Of a stretch of 64,000 bases of DNA, positions 21,400 to 32,800 are shown one piece after another. Numbering within the stretch: position 1 is the first letter of the stretch; each line of letters opens with the position of its first letter. Position numbers and translations under genes: made by a program. The notes under the pieces are model-generated. The model ran no database searches and was not told the DNA's origin. It was given only the letters and a program-made list of their open reading frames with translations. Source of the DNA: Favolaschia claudopus (Eukaryota > Basidiomycota > Agaricomycetes > Agaricales > Mycenaceae); NCBI GenBank assembly GCA_037176885.1, contig JAWWNJ010000116.1:434001-498000 (forward strand), read 5' to 3'.

Positions 21400-23270
21400 C
21401 ATCCGTGAGTGTCTGTACAGCAGCGTGAGAACCAGTAGATGCTGTAGAGATAAGAGTGTCGAGGCTGCAGTGTAAGGGAGGCTCGAGAGGAAGACCTAGG
21501 AAGAACAGCAAAGAGTCGAGGTGGATGCGAGGATGGCGTAGATCAGGATGAGCAGTGGAAGTAACGAGTGGATGGTAAGATTTTGGAGGCACGCTGGAGC
21601 AAGCCGCTCTCGCATCAAGCTCAGGCGCTAGGGCGCGGGGCCCATAACCTATCAGAATATAAACCGAGGTGGCTGGAAGCCGATAGAGCTCGATCGGAAC
21701 AAGAGCTGCTGGAGTGCAGGTGCAGGAGCAGACGGAGGGGCACAAGAGAGAAAGACTCAGAGGTCAAGATGGGGGTTAAGAGTAAGAGTGATTGATTGTA
21801 GACCATACTCAACTAGGGGAAGTATATAGATGTAGATAGATATCAAGAGATAACGAACATCCCAACTTGGAATGATGCGAACGAACAAATTCATGTCCTG
21901 ACACAAGAGAGACCCGTCAGTGAACCAGGTTGATGCTCTCCAAGCCCCGTCCACAAGGAAACTGTCCAATACCGATACGGCTTACGACTTCACCGGAATA
22001 AGCGTAGAGACAGGAAGAGATTCTTGCCATGGGGGAGCGAAGACTGGAAATATCGGCTCCATGCCCAGAGTGTAGTCAACACGGGCGGTTTCCTGTGAAA
22101 ACGGAGCAGCAGTGGTTACCGGGGGAACAATCAACGAGGGAACTTGCCTGTCTCCAAGAGGCGGAGACAGACCACAAGCCCAGGGCTCGGTGACTGTCCC
22201 CCCTCGCATATTGCGGGCGCCGCTACCAGCTTGGTCTGCGCACGGGACCGCCGTAACCACGGGGGTTTTGAGTACCAGTTTGCGACAGCGAATCCAGGAA
22301 CCTTGAGTTGGAACCTCCTTGGGCCATCGAATAGCTGGCACGCGCTCGAGATAGTGAAGAGGAGAGGCGAACTTCGGGTTGCGAGGGGAGCCGGATATAG
22401 CTTCATGAATCAGAGGGGAGAGGCCATGAGAAGGAGGGAGAGTGAGGTAGCGAGTCAATCGGTTGAGCAACGACATTTCAAGACGCAGATCCGCCGGGAG
22501 AATAGCCGCCTCCTTCTCCAACGCTGCAAGCGATGTGGTCCGGAATGCGCCTGTGATACATCTCGCGGATGCTTTGTTGACTCGTTCTAGAGGCTTAAGA
22601 GCAGCAGCCGAGAGAGGGTAGAACGAGGAAACACCGTAATCCGCCCGCGGCAGTACAACAGTCAGAACGAGATCGCGCACCATGACCGGCTTCATTCCCC
22701 ATGCTGCATGCGTCAAGGCAAGAGAAGCGTTCAGTGCGCGGGAAGCAGATGCAGCACGATACCGGATATGAGCGTCGCCCTTCAGTTTGGAGTCCAACTT
22801 CACACCCACCCACTTGACCGAATCCGAGGGTGATATGGTCTGTCCATCGAAGACGACAGTGAACTCGGAGAGGTCGCGCGAAGACGATGAGTGATGGATG
22901 AGCTCTGTCTTCTCCTTCTCAAAGTCGCATTGTCGTCATCAGCGAAAGCTTTAGCAATAACACCGGCCTCGTAAAGAACCCCAACGTTTTGCAGAGGCGA
23001 TTTCGAGGCGGTGCTAAAATTGACATCGTCAACGAAGCCATATGAGCTCATGAAGACGCCAATAGCACGAAGGCGGCGAAGAAGACGGTTGATGGGCAAG
23101 GATGAAGAGAATAACGGTAAGCGCAGAGCCTTGCGGCCCTCCTTCCACAGTACACCGGTACGTCGAGGTACGCACCCCATCAATGACAACTGTGACCCGA
23201 TGATTGTGAAGGAAAGACGCAGCCCACCGGACGACGGTTTCCCTCTATCAAATACGTGGCGGCCAATATA
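21400..23270 (-). mobile_element. 5'-truncated non-LTR retrotransposon (LINE, Tad1-like), RT and RNase H remnants
   Basis: Read leftward from 23270: TVVRWAASFLHNHRVTVVID then GGPQGSALTVILFIL (RT motif around the conserved PQGS, about 23115-23160); after a frame break YGFVDDVNFSTASKS (FVDD catalytic motif, about 23015-23045); a second break near 22920; then a long intact stretch 22809-21982 with the thumb region RALNASLALTHAAWGM and LPRADYGVSSFYPLSAAALK; and WFTDGSLL (RNase H active-site aspartate, about 21910-21930). The endonuclease and the start of the RT are missing where the Helitron fragment begins. Multiple frame breaks make it a dead 5'-truncated copy. Confidence 0.8.
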
Positions 23271-23289
23271 AATATTCTGGACACTGCTG

Positions 23290-24000
23290 CAATTTTGCAC
23301 GGGATACAGCTGTCACGCATAACAAACTGCCTTTGCTCCCAGAAGAATGTGATGTAATCATCATGCGCAGGACTGGTGTTGATGAAACTACACATGAGGA
23401 TATTCACCAAGACTTCCGCGTCCGAAGACATGTAGTCCAAAAATGGCTTGAATATCTGCAGGCACATCACCCTACATTTAAGGAGCGAATGGTTGAAGTG
23501 GACGACTGGCAGCACTCCCAGAGGATGCCTCCATCCGCGAGCGATTGCGTACCGTTCAGCCTCAAAATATGCCGAACCAGGAGAATGATTCAGGCCCACC
23601 AGAGTCTGGTGAAGGAGCCGAAGGACAAGCGAATGAGCCGCAAATCTCCAATGGCTTTGTACCAAACATCAGTTCTCGCACCACAGAAATAGATCAGCTT
23701 CGTGCAGCAGTAGCTCAGCATAATGGCCCAATTATCCTGACAATGCGTAATGTACGGTACACCAGTCAACGAACATGGTATTCAGCCTATTGCTATCAAT
23801 GCCTTTCCCACATTGTTCCCTTATGGCACTGCAGATTTCAAAGCAAACCGGCAGATCAAAGTTTCGATGGCTGAGTGGGCAGCTCATTTGATCAGATATG
23901 AGGATGGTAGATTTGCTCGTCATCCAAGATTCCGATATTGGGCTTTGAATACCATCATGAGGCATGATGCAAAAAAAAGCGTCAACATGGTATACTACTA
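23290..24000 (+). mobile_element. Helitron helicase-like N-terminal region fragment (broken)
   Basis: The early frame contains LPEECDVIIMR and FRVRRHVVQKWLEYLQAHHP, typical of the region ahead of the helitron helicase-like domain in mushroom Helitrons. After frame breaks come GTPVNEHGIQPIAINAFPTL, FPYGTADFKANRQIKVSMAE and RYEDGRFARHPRFRYWALNT, the Helitron_like_N start. The Rep motifs and helicase are absent because the match stops at about 23990. It is an internal fragment directly beside the LINE. Confidence 0.8.
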
Positions 24001-24330
24001 CCCACCCAGGAGACCGAGATCTGACACTCTCCCCACCCCACCAACCGTCGACACTCTCCCCACCCCACCAACCGTCGACAGGCTCCCATTCAACCCTCGC
24101 TGCAATACTTCCGGCGACGTCAAGTGTAGAGCACTCCTCAAAGCAGTGACTTCCGTGCGTAAAGAATGTAGCTCCGCCTTGAGCTCGGCGAAGGATTGGG
24201 GGAGTTTTGATATGAATGTTCGCTGCGCCAAAAGAGTGGTTGTGTGGTCGCCGGGGCTCATGAATGGCTGAGTTTGACTTTGACTGTCCGCGTCCATCGT
24301 AGGAGGCGAAAACTTAGAGTAGTTCTCCAC
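23998..24330 (-). CDS. Hypothetical 110-aa frame with heptad-rich segment
   Basis: Not recognised. Residues about 40-70 (SKLPQSFAELKAELHSLRTE) look like a short coiled coil. The C-terminus has a nine-residue repeat TVGGVGRVS twice, encoded by a 27-bp tandem repeat. It may be a real exon of a small repeat-associated gene or chance. Confidence 0.25.
   Translation of the reverse strand: MENYSKFSPPTMDADSQSQTQPFMSPGDHTTTLLAQRTFISKLPQSFAELKAELHSLRTEVTALRSALHLTSPEVLQRGLNGSLSTVGGVGRVSTVGGVGRVSDLGLLGG
24023..24076. repeat. 27-bp tandem repeat, two units
   Basis: Two identical units (24023-24049 and 24050-24076) starting GACACTCTCCCCACC, followed by GACAGG. Confidence 0.95.
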
Positions 24331-24500
24331 GATAAGCCGGCCCCATTTTCTAATATTTGCCTTTGGCCTCCGTTAAGAAATTCGTGAAGAAACAAAGAGA
24401 GAGAGAAACAAAAAATACATACCTCGTTGTCCTTGTGACGAAGACATTGCTGGCAGAGGCAGGGATCAATGCTGTAGTCCCTGTTAGAGCCCGTAAAGAT

Positions 24501-25231
24501 CTAAGAGAGGGGTCCTCGAATACGCTCGCACCCGCCATAATCGATTGTAATTTCACTCAAGGCACCGATATCCTTGATCGCCACTATGAAGACTCTGTTA
24601 TGTTTCTGTTTTTTGCTAGTAGTCCACAGTTGGGCTTCAGCATTGGGGGCGCAAGAATGGTTGATACTTCCGCCTGGATGCTGCTCTATGTCTGATGCGT
24701 CTATATAGACCGTTTCACCCCCATCTTGATTAGGGATTGCCATAGAGTAACGATTGGATGCATTGAACGTCTTGTTCCGAACACCCGTATATTCCAAAAT
24801 GACCGTGCCCCTGTATTTCTCTGTCAACTCTAGACGACCTGGGACTCCCGAAGGGTTATGTACTTCGGGATTGGTTCATCGCAGAACAGCCCCATCCCGT
24901 ATATCCCTGTACTTTGTACCTTTAGGACCGATTGGGGCAGGCCGGTGAGGTCAAGGCTGAAGCCTGCTTCAGGGCTTATCAAGGCAATAAACAGCGTTTT
25001 AAGCCCAGATACTGCTTTTGCGACACAAAATTTCACAGCCAGCCGGAAACTGCTTAAAATAGATAACGGGCGGCTCGTTGAATTTTCAATGATTCCCGCC
25101 GAATGTGCACTGGGAGAGATGACGGGAGAAGCCGTAGGCGAGCCTCCGGCCAAGGCTATCCGAATCTCGACCAGGCTTGGTCGGCAACCCCCATGCTTTA
25201 TCCGAATTTTCGGCCAGCCTTGGCCGCCCAA
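24501..25231 (-). pseudogene. SET-domain protein gene remnant
   Basis: SET domains transfer methyl groups from SAM to protein lysines. The 5' part (25231-24830) ends in GIYGMGLFCDEPIPKY, matching the G-x-G start of SET. The next frame (24827-24501) carries TVILEYTGV, RYSMAIPNQDGGETVYIDAS, INHSCAPNAEAQLW (the NHSCxPN cofactor motif) and EITIDYG. The join needs a frame change near 24830, which could be a short intron, but no clean GT..AG pair was seen. No pre-SET cysteines were recognised and the end is short of a post-SET. It lies beside Helitron and LINE fragments, so it may be a captured or decaying copy. Confidence 0.65.
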
Positions 25232-25240
25232 AAGTTAGGC
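25150..25240. repeat. Fragment of the TTATCCGAATTT/ACCAGGCTTGG repeat family
   Basis: The order ACCAGGCTTGG, GGCA..CCCC, TTATCCGAATTTT, CCCAAAAGTT matches 52450-52520 closely. Related modules occur at 46590-46715. Confidence 0.65.
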
Positions 25241-25259
25241 GCACTGATGATGGTGGTCG

Positions 25260-26109
25260 GCAACGCTGTCAAAAATCGGTGATCGCATTAGCGGTATTGC
25301 CGCATTTGGAAGGTACGTGCTACTTTCTGTTCATTTTTATTCAGAATGGCCTCCTCAGAGCTCAGAAAATTACAAAAAGTAGTTGGATGCTCATTAGGAA
25401 TATACTTGAGCTCATACCGCACTATTTCCAGGCAAAACACTGTACCAATACCCAATAAACTGCGGTACCCCTACAATTACCCGCCTGAAAATTCCGGTAC
25501 ATTGAATGAGGCTATGGCTCTCGGTATACCCAGATAGGGTACCGTACATGCCATTCATGAATTTGACTGTAGCACTTTTCCGAAATTCGACTCAGACAAT
25601 GTGCAATACACAGATCAGTGGGTGAAATTTGCTGGTGTGTATACTCTGGGGTAAAAGCGAAAGAAACTACTACAGTCATTTGCAAGGGCCTTCCAAGATA
25701 AGAAATTGCCTAATAAGGACGGGGGGGGGAGGGGGGTCCCCCCGGGCTCGAAAAAAAACTTTCCTAACAAATTTTGGGACTTGACGTAGAGGGTTACTGG
25801 CACTCAGAATAGGCTCCTGGACTTACTTTGACACTTGATTCTGGTATCTATGGCCACTCCGCCAACATTGCTGCTAACAAGGAGCCTCGGCCGCTCCGGC
25901 TGTCATGATGTATGTCAAGGGGTGAGCACCGGCAAAAGCCGAGACACAGCCTTGGGAGGGAGGGGGTGTCCGGGACCTCTTAATTCACTTTTTGGAGAAA
26001 GTTGCAGGATGCTCTAAAAACGCGTTTGGGAGGGTCAACAAAAAAATGTCGAAAATAATAATATCTTACATAATACTACGACTGTGCCGACCATTCGGTA
26101 GAAATCGTG
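25260..26109. other. No gene seen
   Basis: Includes a G-run-rich patch at 25720-25760. Short frames only, without motifs. Confidence 0.4.
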
Positions 26110-26408
26110 GTTTTCCGATCATACTACTGGGTCCCTGAAGGGGTAAAATCGCCGAAAAAGAAATCGAAAAGAGAGAGAAAGGGAGAATTTGTAGAACTCA
26201 GTCTGGGGATTGGCCGGGCAGTTCAGGGAATATATAGGTCTTTATTCAGGTTCACCCGCCAATGCAGAATGTTCACAAATTAGCTCATTGAATTCAAATT
26301 TGACTACACATTACAGTAATACAGAACTGCACACCGGAAAACAGACACGACGACGAGACAAAAAAACACGAAGGGGGGCAATGTAAATCCATCCAGATGA
26401 AAGAACCT
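26110..26408 (-). repeat. About 300-bp dispersed repeat, inverted relative to 43779-44084
   Basis: Shares, in reverse complement, GGGGGGCAATG, CCGGTGTG..GAAAACAGACAC, the run GAAATCGAAAAGAGAGAGAA and CATACTACTGGGTC with the plus copy. Both copies break at matching edges. The superfamily is unknown. Confidence 0.8.
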
Positions 26409-26784
26409 GAATTTAGAGGCGCTGGGGCGTGTTCAGCGTAGCTTTGTGGGCAAGCAGACTGAGCAAAAGTACAGAAGATAGAATAAGCACAATATTTTAG
26501 GGATAAAACACACCTGAGAATCATGAGCACTCTTCCCAGATACTCATCCATTCCATTAGACCCCTCTATGTTGAATTGTGGCCAGAAAATGTGCTCGCAG
26601 CCGCGCCGAAGCCGGTACAATTGCCAGCCCATTTTCGGGGCTCAAACACCCTGAAACCAGAGGATACTTGAAGAGGACGAAGGCGGGGAGTAGGGTTGGT
26701 AGTCTTGAGGAGTCGAAAGTGCCAGAAAGCGCGCAGAAAAGCCAGAGAAGAGCGTGGATGGTGGAAGGAAAGGTTACAGCGGTT

Positions 26785-26813
26785 AAGTGTGACGTGACCG
26801 TAACGTCACACTT
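26785..26813. other. Perfect 11-bp hairpin
   Basis: AAGTGTGACGT and its inverse are separated by a 7-base loop. A transcription role or a MITE remnant is possible; nothing else supports either. Confidence 0.5.
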
Positions 26814-27660
26814 GACATCCCCAACGCGTCATTTTCAATGGCTTTAACAATGGGCGCAAAGATTCTCGCAATTTTTGTGGCTAGGATCATACATAGCAGT
26901 CTTTCCCTTGTGCAGGGACGTTCTGGGGGAGCTTCGAGGCTTGTGAAGAAAGAAAAAATATTATTGGTCCTGGGTCCGAAGGTGGCTGTGAGACTTGACA
27001 TGTCAAGTGGACCCAGGTGATCCATCGGTTAACCGAAATCGTAGCAAGAAAGACTCCGGAAGTCAGCAAAATCATTTTGCCAGGTCTTTTGACCTCAAAG
27101 TACTCCTGTATGAGGCATCTTGCGGCGAAAAAAATCACTTGAGGGTGGGAAACTGTCAGAAAATTACCATATTAGGCCGGATTACATAAGCATTACGTAC
27201 GTCGTAGGGAGGGTGCGGTCCAGAGGGTCTTAAGTCAGTTTACGTTGTGTATGATACTGCCTTAATTCCCTTTTAGGTAGTTCTTTCCCACCATTCACGG
27301 AGGCAGAACACCGCTGCCGAGAGGTAAACTCGAACGGAAAAAGTACCGGCAGGTACCGGCAATGGGAAGTTTCTTGCTGTTGCCGTCCGAAAAATGATAT
27401 CTGTCCTCCATCAACGCTCGTCGGTGGGCTCGGCACTCGTACCGGAAATCTCCGGCCCATCGGCGCGGCCTCGGCATTGACTTTAAGCGCTCTTAAGGCC
27501 TCAGCATCCATACAGCCGGGTCTTAAGGCTTACATTAAGGCCTTAATAAGCCTTAACCTGGCGAACACTGGCTTGGACTCTGGCTGACTCCGGAGTATTG
27601 GGCTTTCGACTCGATTTGCAGAGAGACGTACCGGTGGTATGGTGTTGGTGTAAACCATCT
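26814..27660. other. No gene seen
   Basis: Short frames without motifs. Near 27475-27560 is a cluster of AAGGCCTTAA-type palindromic words, also seen at 48510-48560 and 56600-56700. Confidence 0.4.
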
Positions 27661-27663
27661 CAA

Positions 27664-27722
27664 TAGAGAGGTTGCGCAAAAGCCATACGAGCCATCTGGT
27701 GGCTTTTGGCGTGTGCGCAGCC
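27664..27722 (+). repeat. Fragment of a TAGAGRG-terminus MITE
   Basis: Begins TAGAGAGGTTGCGCAAAAGC with internal AGCCATCTGGTGGCTTTTGG. The same sequence occurs inverted at 34675-34731. Only one end is present, so it is truncated. Confidence 0.65.
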
Positions 27723-27875
27723 GATGGCTCCAATGGCTGCTGATGTTGGACATTCTGTTCATAGCTGCACCAAAACCATCCGTGATTATCTAGATAAAGT
27801 CCGGTGATGAACTGCGGACCTTCATGACGGGCAATAGCCAGACAGTGAGGGAGAAACCACTCAAGCAGAGAAACT

Positions 27876-27968
27876 CACTGCGTTTTGGACAAATCTGGTC
27901 CGAGTGAGTATAGGTCCTTCAGGTAACCTAGCCAGACCTAGAATTAGCATGTATCTGTACCACCTCGA
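27876..27968 (+). repeat. Left terminal inverted repeat of the CACTA element
   Basis: 93 bp, starting CACTG. It differs from the right end at positions 62 and 90. The repeat CAAATCTGGTCCGAGTGAGT may form part of a transposase-binding region. Confidence 0.92.
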
Positions 27969-28147
27969 AAGTGTTCTACCAGGTCTTTCCAACCACCTTG
28001 GCTGAAGCTGGAACAACGTCACTTAGGGAACATCGGCAGAATCTGTGCCGAGATATGTACAGGTGCTTTCGGATGAGCTTGATAGACATCATCAAGGCAC
28101 AGCAACAAATAACCGTGACGCGCTGTCGCGTCTTCTTCCTTCCCACC

Positions 28148-29659
28148 ATGGCACACCTATTCCCCATAACTAGTGGACCGAACGACCCTCAACCCTCACC
28201 GCTGTCTGCTGAACAATGGAACTACGCGCTGAGACAATTTCAATTCCTCTATCCTACTCCAGGCACAATCCCGCCCCCGACGCCCACTATGACTCCCCTT
28301 CCGCCTCCGAATATTGCTAGCCCTGTTCTAGATCCAGCTCTTTGCGCTCCGCAACCAGAATCCACAGAATCTCGTCTTGACTCTATAGAACGTGAACTCG
28401 ATCTGCTTAAAACCCAAAAGCGCCCCAATCCGCCACTCGACGACGACGCACCTTCCAAGAAGCGCCGCAAGAAAAAGTCGACAAATTCCGCCGTGTACAT
28501 TCTCAAATCAGCGACGGGGTTGCGCGAGGATCAGCTCTCGGTTAGAAAGGAACTCATGGTGCGTGTGTTCTCCTTCAACGCCCTACATAACTTATGTAAT
28601 GAGGTATTAGAAAATGGTCAAGACGGAAGGACGACGTTTCAATAATCGACTCTGTGATTCCGACTCTTCTAGTGACGATGGCGACGACGAATCCGGATCC
28701 TCCTTATCACACGCATCTCTATCTTACAAGTTCTCTGCTACCGTTCTCGACGCCAACAACATCAAGATATTTGATCGCATTGCTAACCTGATCTGGTCTG
28801 AACAACATGTGCGTTCTTCTTGATCAACCCAGCTGCCTTCGCTCTTTCTGTGCCGACCTTGCGGCCGTGTTAGGATCCTAAAAGCACTACATATTCCCTC
28901 AATCACCCCGCCGTCTCCTTTTCTCGCGACGACTTGCTGGCATTTGCAAAAACAAACTTTAGAACATGGAAAAACAAATGGCGCGGTGAAACTGACGAAG
29001 ATGTCGGGAAGAAGCAAGCGAAGGCAGCTCAGAGAGACCGCCAGGAACTACGCCGGAAGGAGGTAAGCAGCAGATCGACCGTTGATTTGAACCGCTGACC
29101 GCGGCTTTTTAGCTGAAGGCAAATCGTATAAAAGCCGTCCCCGAGTACAAACGCAAATACAAGCGCGATCCAATGTGCATCATGGAAACAGACTGGATGT
29201 CGGACGAGATTTCAGCACCCGACACCGACGATGAGGATACAAAGGCCGAACACCGCCGCCGTCTGATTAAAGCAGCTCGTCTAGGACCGGCACAGCAGGA
29301 GGGTGCTGTGTGGGAGGTTGTTCGTCCTGGCTTTCAGTCAACCGAGGTACGGGGATTTTCTCGACGTACCTGCCGGTTTCTCATTCTTTCGAACGTAGAT
29401 GATGCAAGTCAAGAATGACCTCGACAAAATTCCACAGGATCAGCGGGACGCCAAGAAAAGCAAATCTAAAAACCGTGCTCGTGCGCGCATCCCTCGTGTC
29501 AGTCTCAGCAAAACTCACGATCACATCCCCTATGGCACCGCCCTTTATCCCTTCATGGTCTCCCCGGACTGGTACGCTGAAAACATTGCTGGCAACGAAG
29601 AGTTCGAGAAGGATATCAGAATGAATGTAGCCGACCCCCCGGGTTTCGGCGATGCTTAA
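28148..29659 (+). CDS. Accessory gene of the CACTA/Plavaka transposon, unknown function
   Basis: Five exons fit GT..AG and phase: 28148-28557; 28610 to about 28808 (KMVKTEGRRFNNRLCDSDSS); about 28872 to 29061 (DPKSTTYSLNHPAVSFSRDD, then FRTWKNKWRGETDED); about 29113 to 29345 (LKANRIKAVPEYKRKYKRDP, METDWMSDEISAP, WEVVRPGFQS); 29398-29659 (MMQVKNDLDK to PPGFGDA). The N-terminus is proline-rich, followed by a predicted coiled coil (ESRLDSIERELDLLKTQKRP) and the lysine/arginine run KKRRKKKS, a likely nuclear signal. No catalytic motif is recognised. Related proteins with RTWKNKWR and ETDWMSDE are, to my knowledge, widespread hypothetical proteins in mushrooms. Its place inside the element termini suggests a transposition role analogous to CACTA TnpA, but that is inference. 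Confidence 0.75.
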
Positions 29660-29848
29660 TCGTTTGTACAATTCGCTATCACTTTGCTGTCAGCCTTAAC
29701 TATTGCTACTCTTCGCTACTTTGCATCCAACTGTACTATATTGCATTCTTCCGAACTACTGCACAAGTGGAATAAACTGCTTCAACGCTGCTACAGATTT
29801 TCCCGGATTAAACGACGGCAACATCCTATAAACAAAATTGAGATTAAG

Positions 29849-32800
29849 CTACGGTTGATTTGGTGGACCTACGGGTGTCAGCCCTGCGGTGAACCAGACC
29901 TTACGAGTTGGCCCCTCATAGGACTCGCCATCCGCATCATCATCGTCCTCCTCCGAATCCACCAAAATCTGCTTCTTACAGTTTATTGTAAGACGGCATG
30001 CCTGCGAGAGAATTTCGGATACAGGCACGAGCCTCGGTGGGCCAGGATCGGTGCGCCGAAGAAATGTCCCATAATCCCACGAGAATATCTCTAATTCCGG
30101 GCTGTACAGTGGACAACGGTCAAAAGAATGCATATGACAATGTCAAATTTATGGAAAACGTACTATTTTTCCCAAGGAGACATATCAAAATCCGTCAGGC
30201 GACGCATCCAGCGAATATTGAGGAGATAGTGAGCCTTTTCTAGCCCAGGCTGGCGGTGGGTGATGATATCGTAGACCTGACCGACGTACCGTGTTCCGTC
30301 TGCATCAAGCTGAACGATGGAACTCGATGCTTCAGTGAGGGATGTCGAGCTCGTGATTCGACGGCCGTCAAGTATAAAATAAGGGTGAACGAGCACTGAG
30401 CCATGAAGAAAGTGATGCTCTTCATCCTGAGCGACATCAGCGTCACGAGAAATAATAGGTGCGGTGGGGTAGGTCGTGTTGTAGTAGTCGAGAAGTGCAA
30501 GCTGGAATCCGCCTGGGAGGTCTTTTAAATTCGTAACACCCAAACCAAGAGAAAAGCGGACTCCAACTAAGATAGAGAGCGTGGGATCCCCGCACCTTAC
30601 TTAAGCACGTTATGTAACGCTTATTAATCGTTCCCACGGCCAAATCCCCAGTCGCACAAAAAATTTCGTGCTCTTTCCGGCCTGCGGAAGGGCTGACCTA
30701 CAGACTTAGAAGACATTCTCGCTGTTTCGGCTCTGAAATTTTGGTTTTTGGTTTGAAAAGCACCTTCCACACTGCAAGGAGGTTCTGTCACTCATTGCGC
30801 CGCAAAGGTTTGACAGGTCCCACCCTTAAGCGAGCTGCCGAAGCATGCCGAGATGACTATCCTGTGGCTGACTATCCTGTGGCTGTGCTGCTGTCAAAAC
30901 ACGTCAACAAACGAGAAAGGTGCTTGTCACTGCTTCGCCACAGCACCGGGATCCCGCCACGATCCCGACTTCTACGATGCCCGGCAGTATTTCACTCATA
31001 TAATCAATTTCAACGGCGCACTAAGCATATTCAACTGCCTGAGTCTTCGAGATGAATATACATGTATTTTTTACAATATTTCATACACCAACGTGGTCGT
31101 GCATTTGGGAGGCGGGACTGTTCAGCACGACGTCGAAAGGAAAGTGTTGGAGCCTCGGAGAACACGGAGCGACCGGTCCAGACTGAGGGTGACTGATTGT
31201 GATTACCTTTTTAGGTGTTTGGGCCGTAATTCGTCGTTTGGCTGGGGGAAAATCGTAATTGAGATTTTAATTTGGGATCCCGAACAGGGCCTCAGAAAAA
31301 AAGTGGTCTGAATTTTTTTGTGGGTCATATAGCAAGAGACCAAGGGACATTTTGGCAACTCTGCCCAATAGGAACCCTTCATTGAACCTCTATCTAAGAC
31401 TTGTATTGGGCAAAATTCCCAATCTGGACCTTAGCATCGTGCTATAAGCCCTCGACGTCGAGCGTGACAATGTCACAGTGTGATGCTGACATAAGGGTGC
31501 GGGGATCCCACGCTCTCTATCTTACAGATTACCTGATGAGAACTGACAGAGTAGACGAAAAGATGTGAAACAAAACATACGATCAGCTGATAGCTCCTCA
31601 ATTTCGCGCGCCATGGAAGCCACTGTACCGCGCTCATCACCGTCAGTTGCGAGGATTGTTTTTGCATTCTCGGCAATGCACTGTTCCGCGGGTGTCAGTC
31701 CTTCCCTGCCTTCTTTCTTTCCAAGTTTCTCAAGCTATTACATAGAGATCAACAATAGCTTCGACAGCTTTAATTTGAAAGACTCACAAGTTCGCGCAAA
31801 TTGGCGTCACGGTGGAACTCGCGGAAAAATGTAACCTCTAGTTCTCCGTCACCGTGATTGTTTGTATCATAGCTCTTCAGAAGCTTATTTAGTCTCTCGA
31901 ATAAGAAAGTCCAGAACCCGTAAACGGGTCCAAAATCACGAATGATTTGGAATATGTGAGTGATATAATGGAAATTGGGTTTAACGAGGGTCGGGTGATT
32001 CTAGTATGAATAGGTCAATCCATAATCAAGCGCGAGTATTGTATGTATGTGAAACTTGCCTTCAAGAATCCAGCAAGATAGTCTTCAAGCAATTGCTGCG
32101 CACGAGGTAGGGAGTTGATGTCGATTGTACCGGCTAGTATTATCTTGCAGCACGCTGCAAACTTCAAAAAAATATCAGGGTCGTCCTCGAACATTCGAAT
32201 AGGTTTTGGGGGAGGTGTTTCTTTCTTGTCGGTCTTGGTCGCCGTCTTGTTTGCGATGCGCTTCTTCCGCGCCTTCTCTTTCTTGTTCCAATTTCTCACT
32301 GACCGTTCGTAATCCGCTGCAGCGAGAGGGTACCATTCAGCCCATATGTGGGGTAACTAATCGGAAATGAGTGCATTGGCGAAGGTAGAACAAAGCCGCA
32401 ACGACTCACAATCAAGGGACAAAATATAAGCAACATACCCTTCCATTCATCGGACGTTAAATTTCCGCCGGCTGCATACCCAACTTGATTCGGCAGTCTT
32501 GCGACCCATCCGGGCATCTCCATCTGATTTTCGCGTAGGTGTGCCATGTGCAGCGGAAGAGGAAAAAACTTACAGCCCTCAAGTATTCATGAATCTGGTC
32601 AATCTCGCGGGAGGTTTTTTCGGTACGTTTACGCAAGGCAGCAGGGTCCCGGATCCAGCCGTCAAGCCATTGTGTTTTAGTGATGCCTGTTATATATCAA
32701 TTTAGCAATTACATTTACATTGACATGATGGAAAGCGCACCAAGAAATATACAGTGCATTGGGTCTATAATAATTTGCCGAATGGGATCAAAGTATGGGA

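Noticed and set aside
23180..23665. Minus-strand 161-codon frame as a gene
   Set aside because: It is the antisense of the Helitron fragment plus a few LINE codons.
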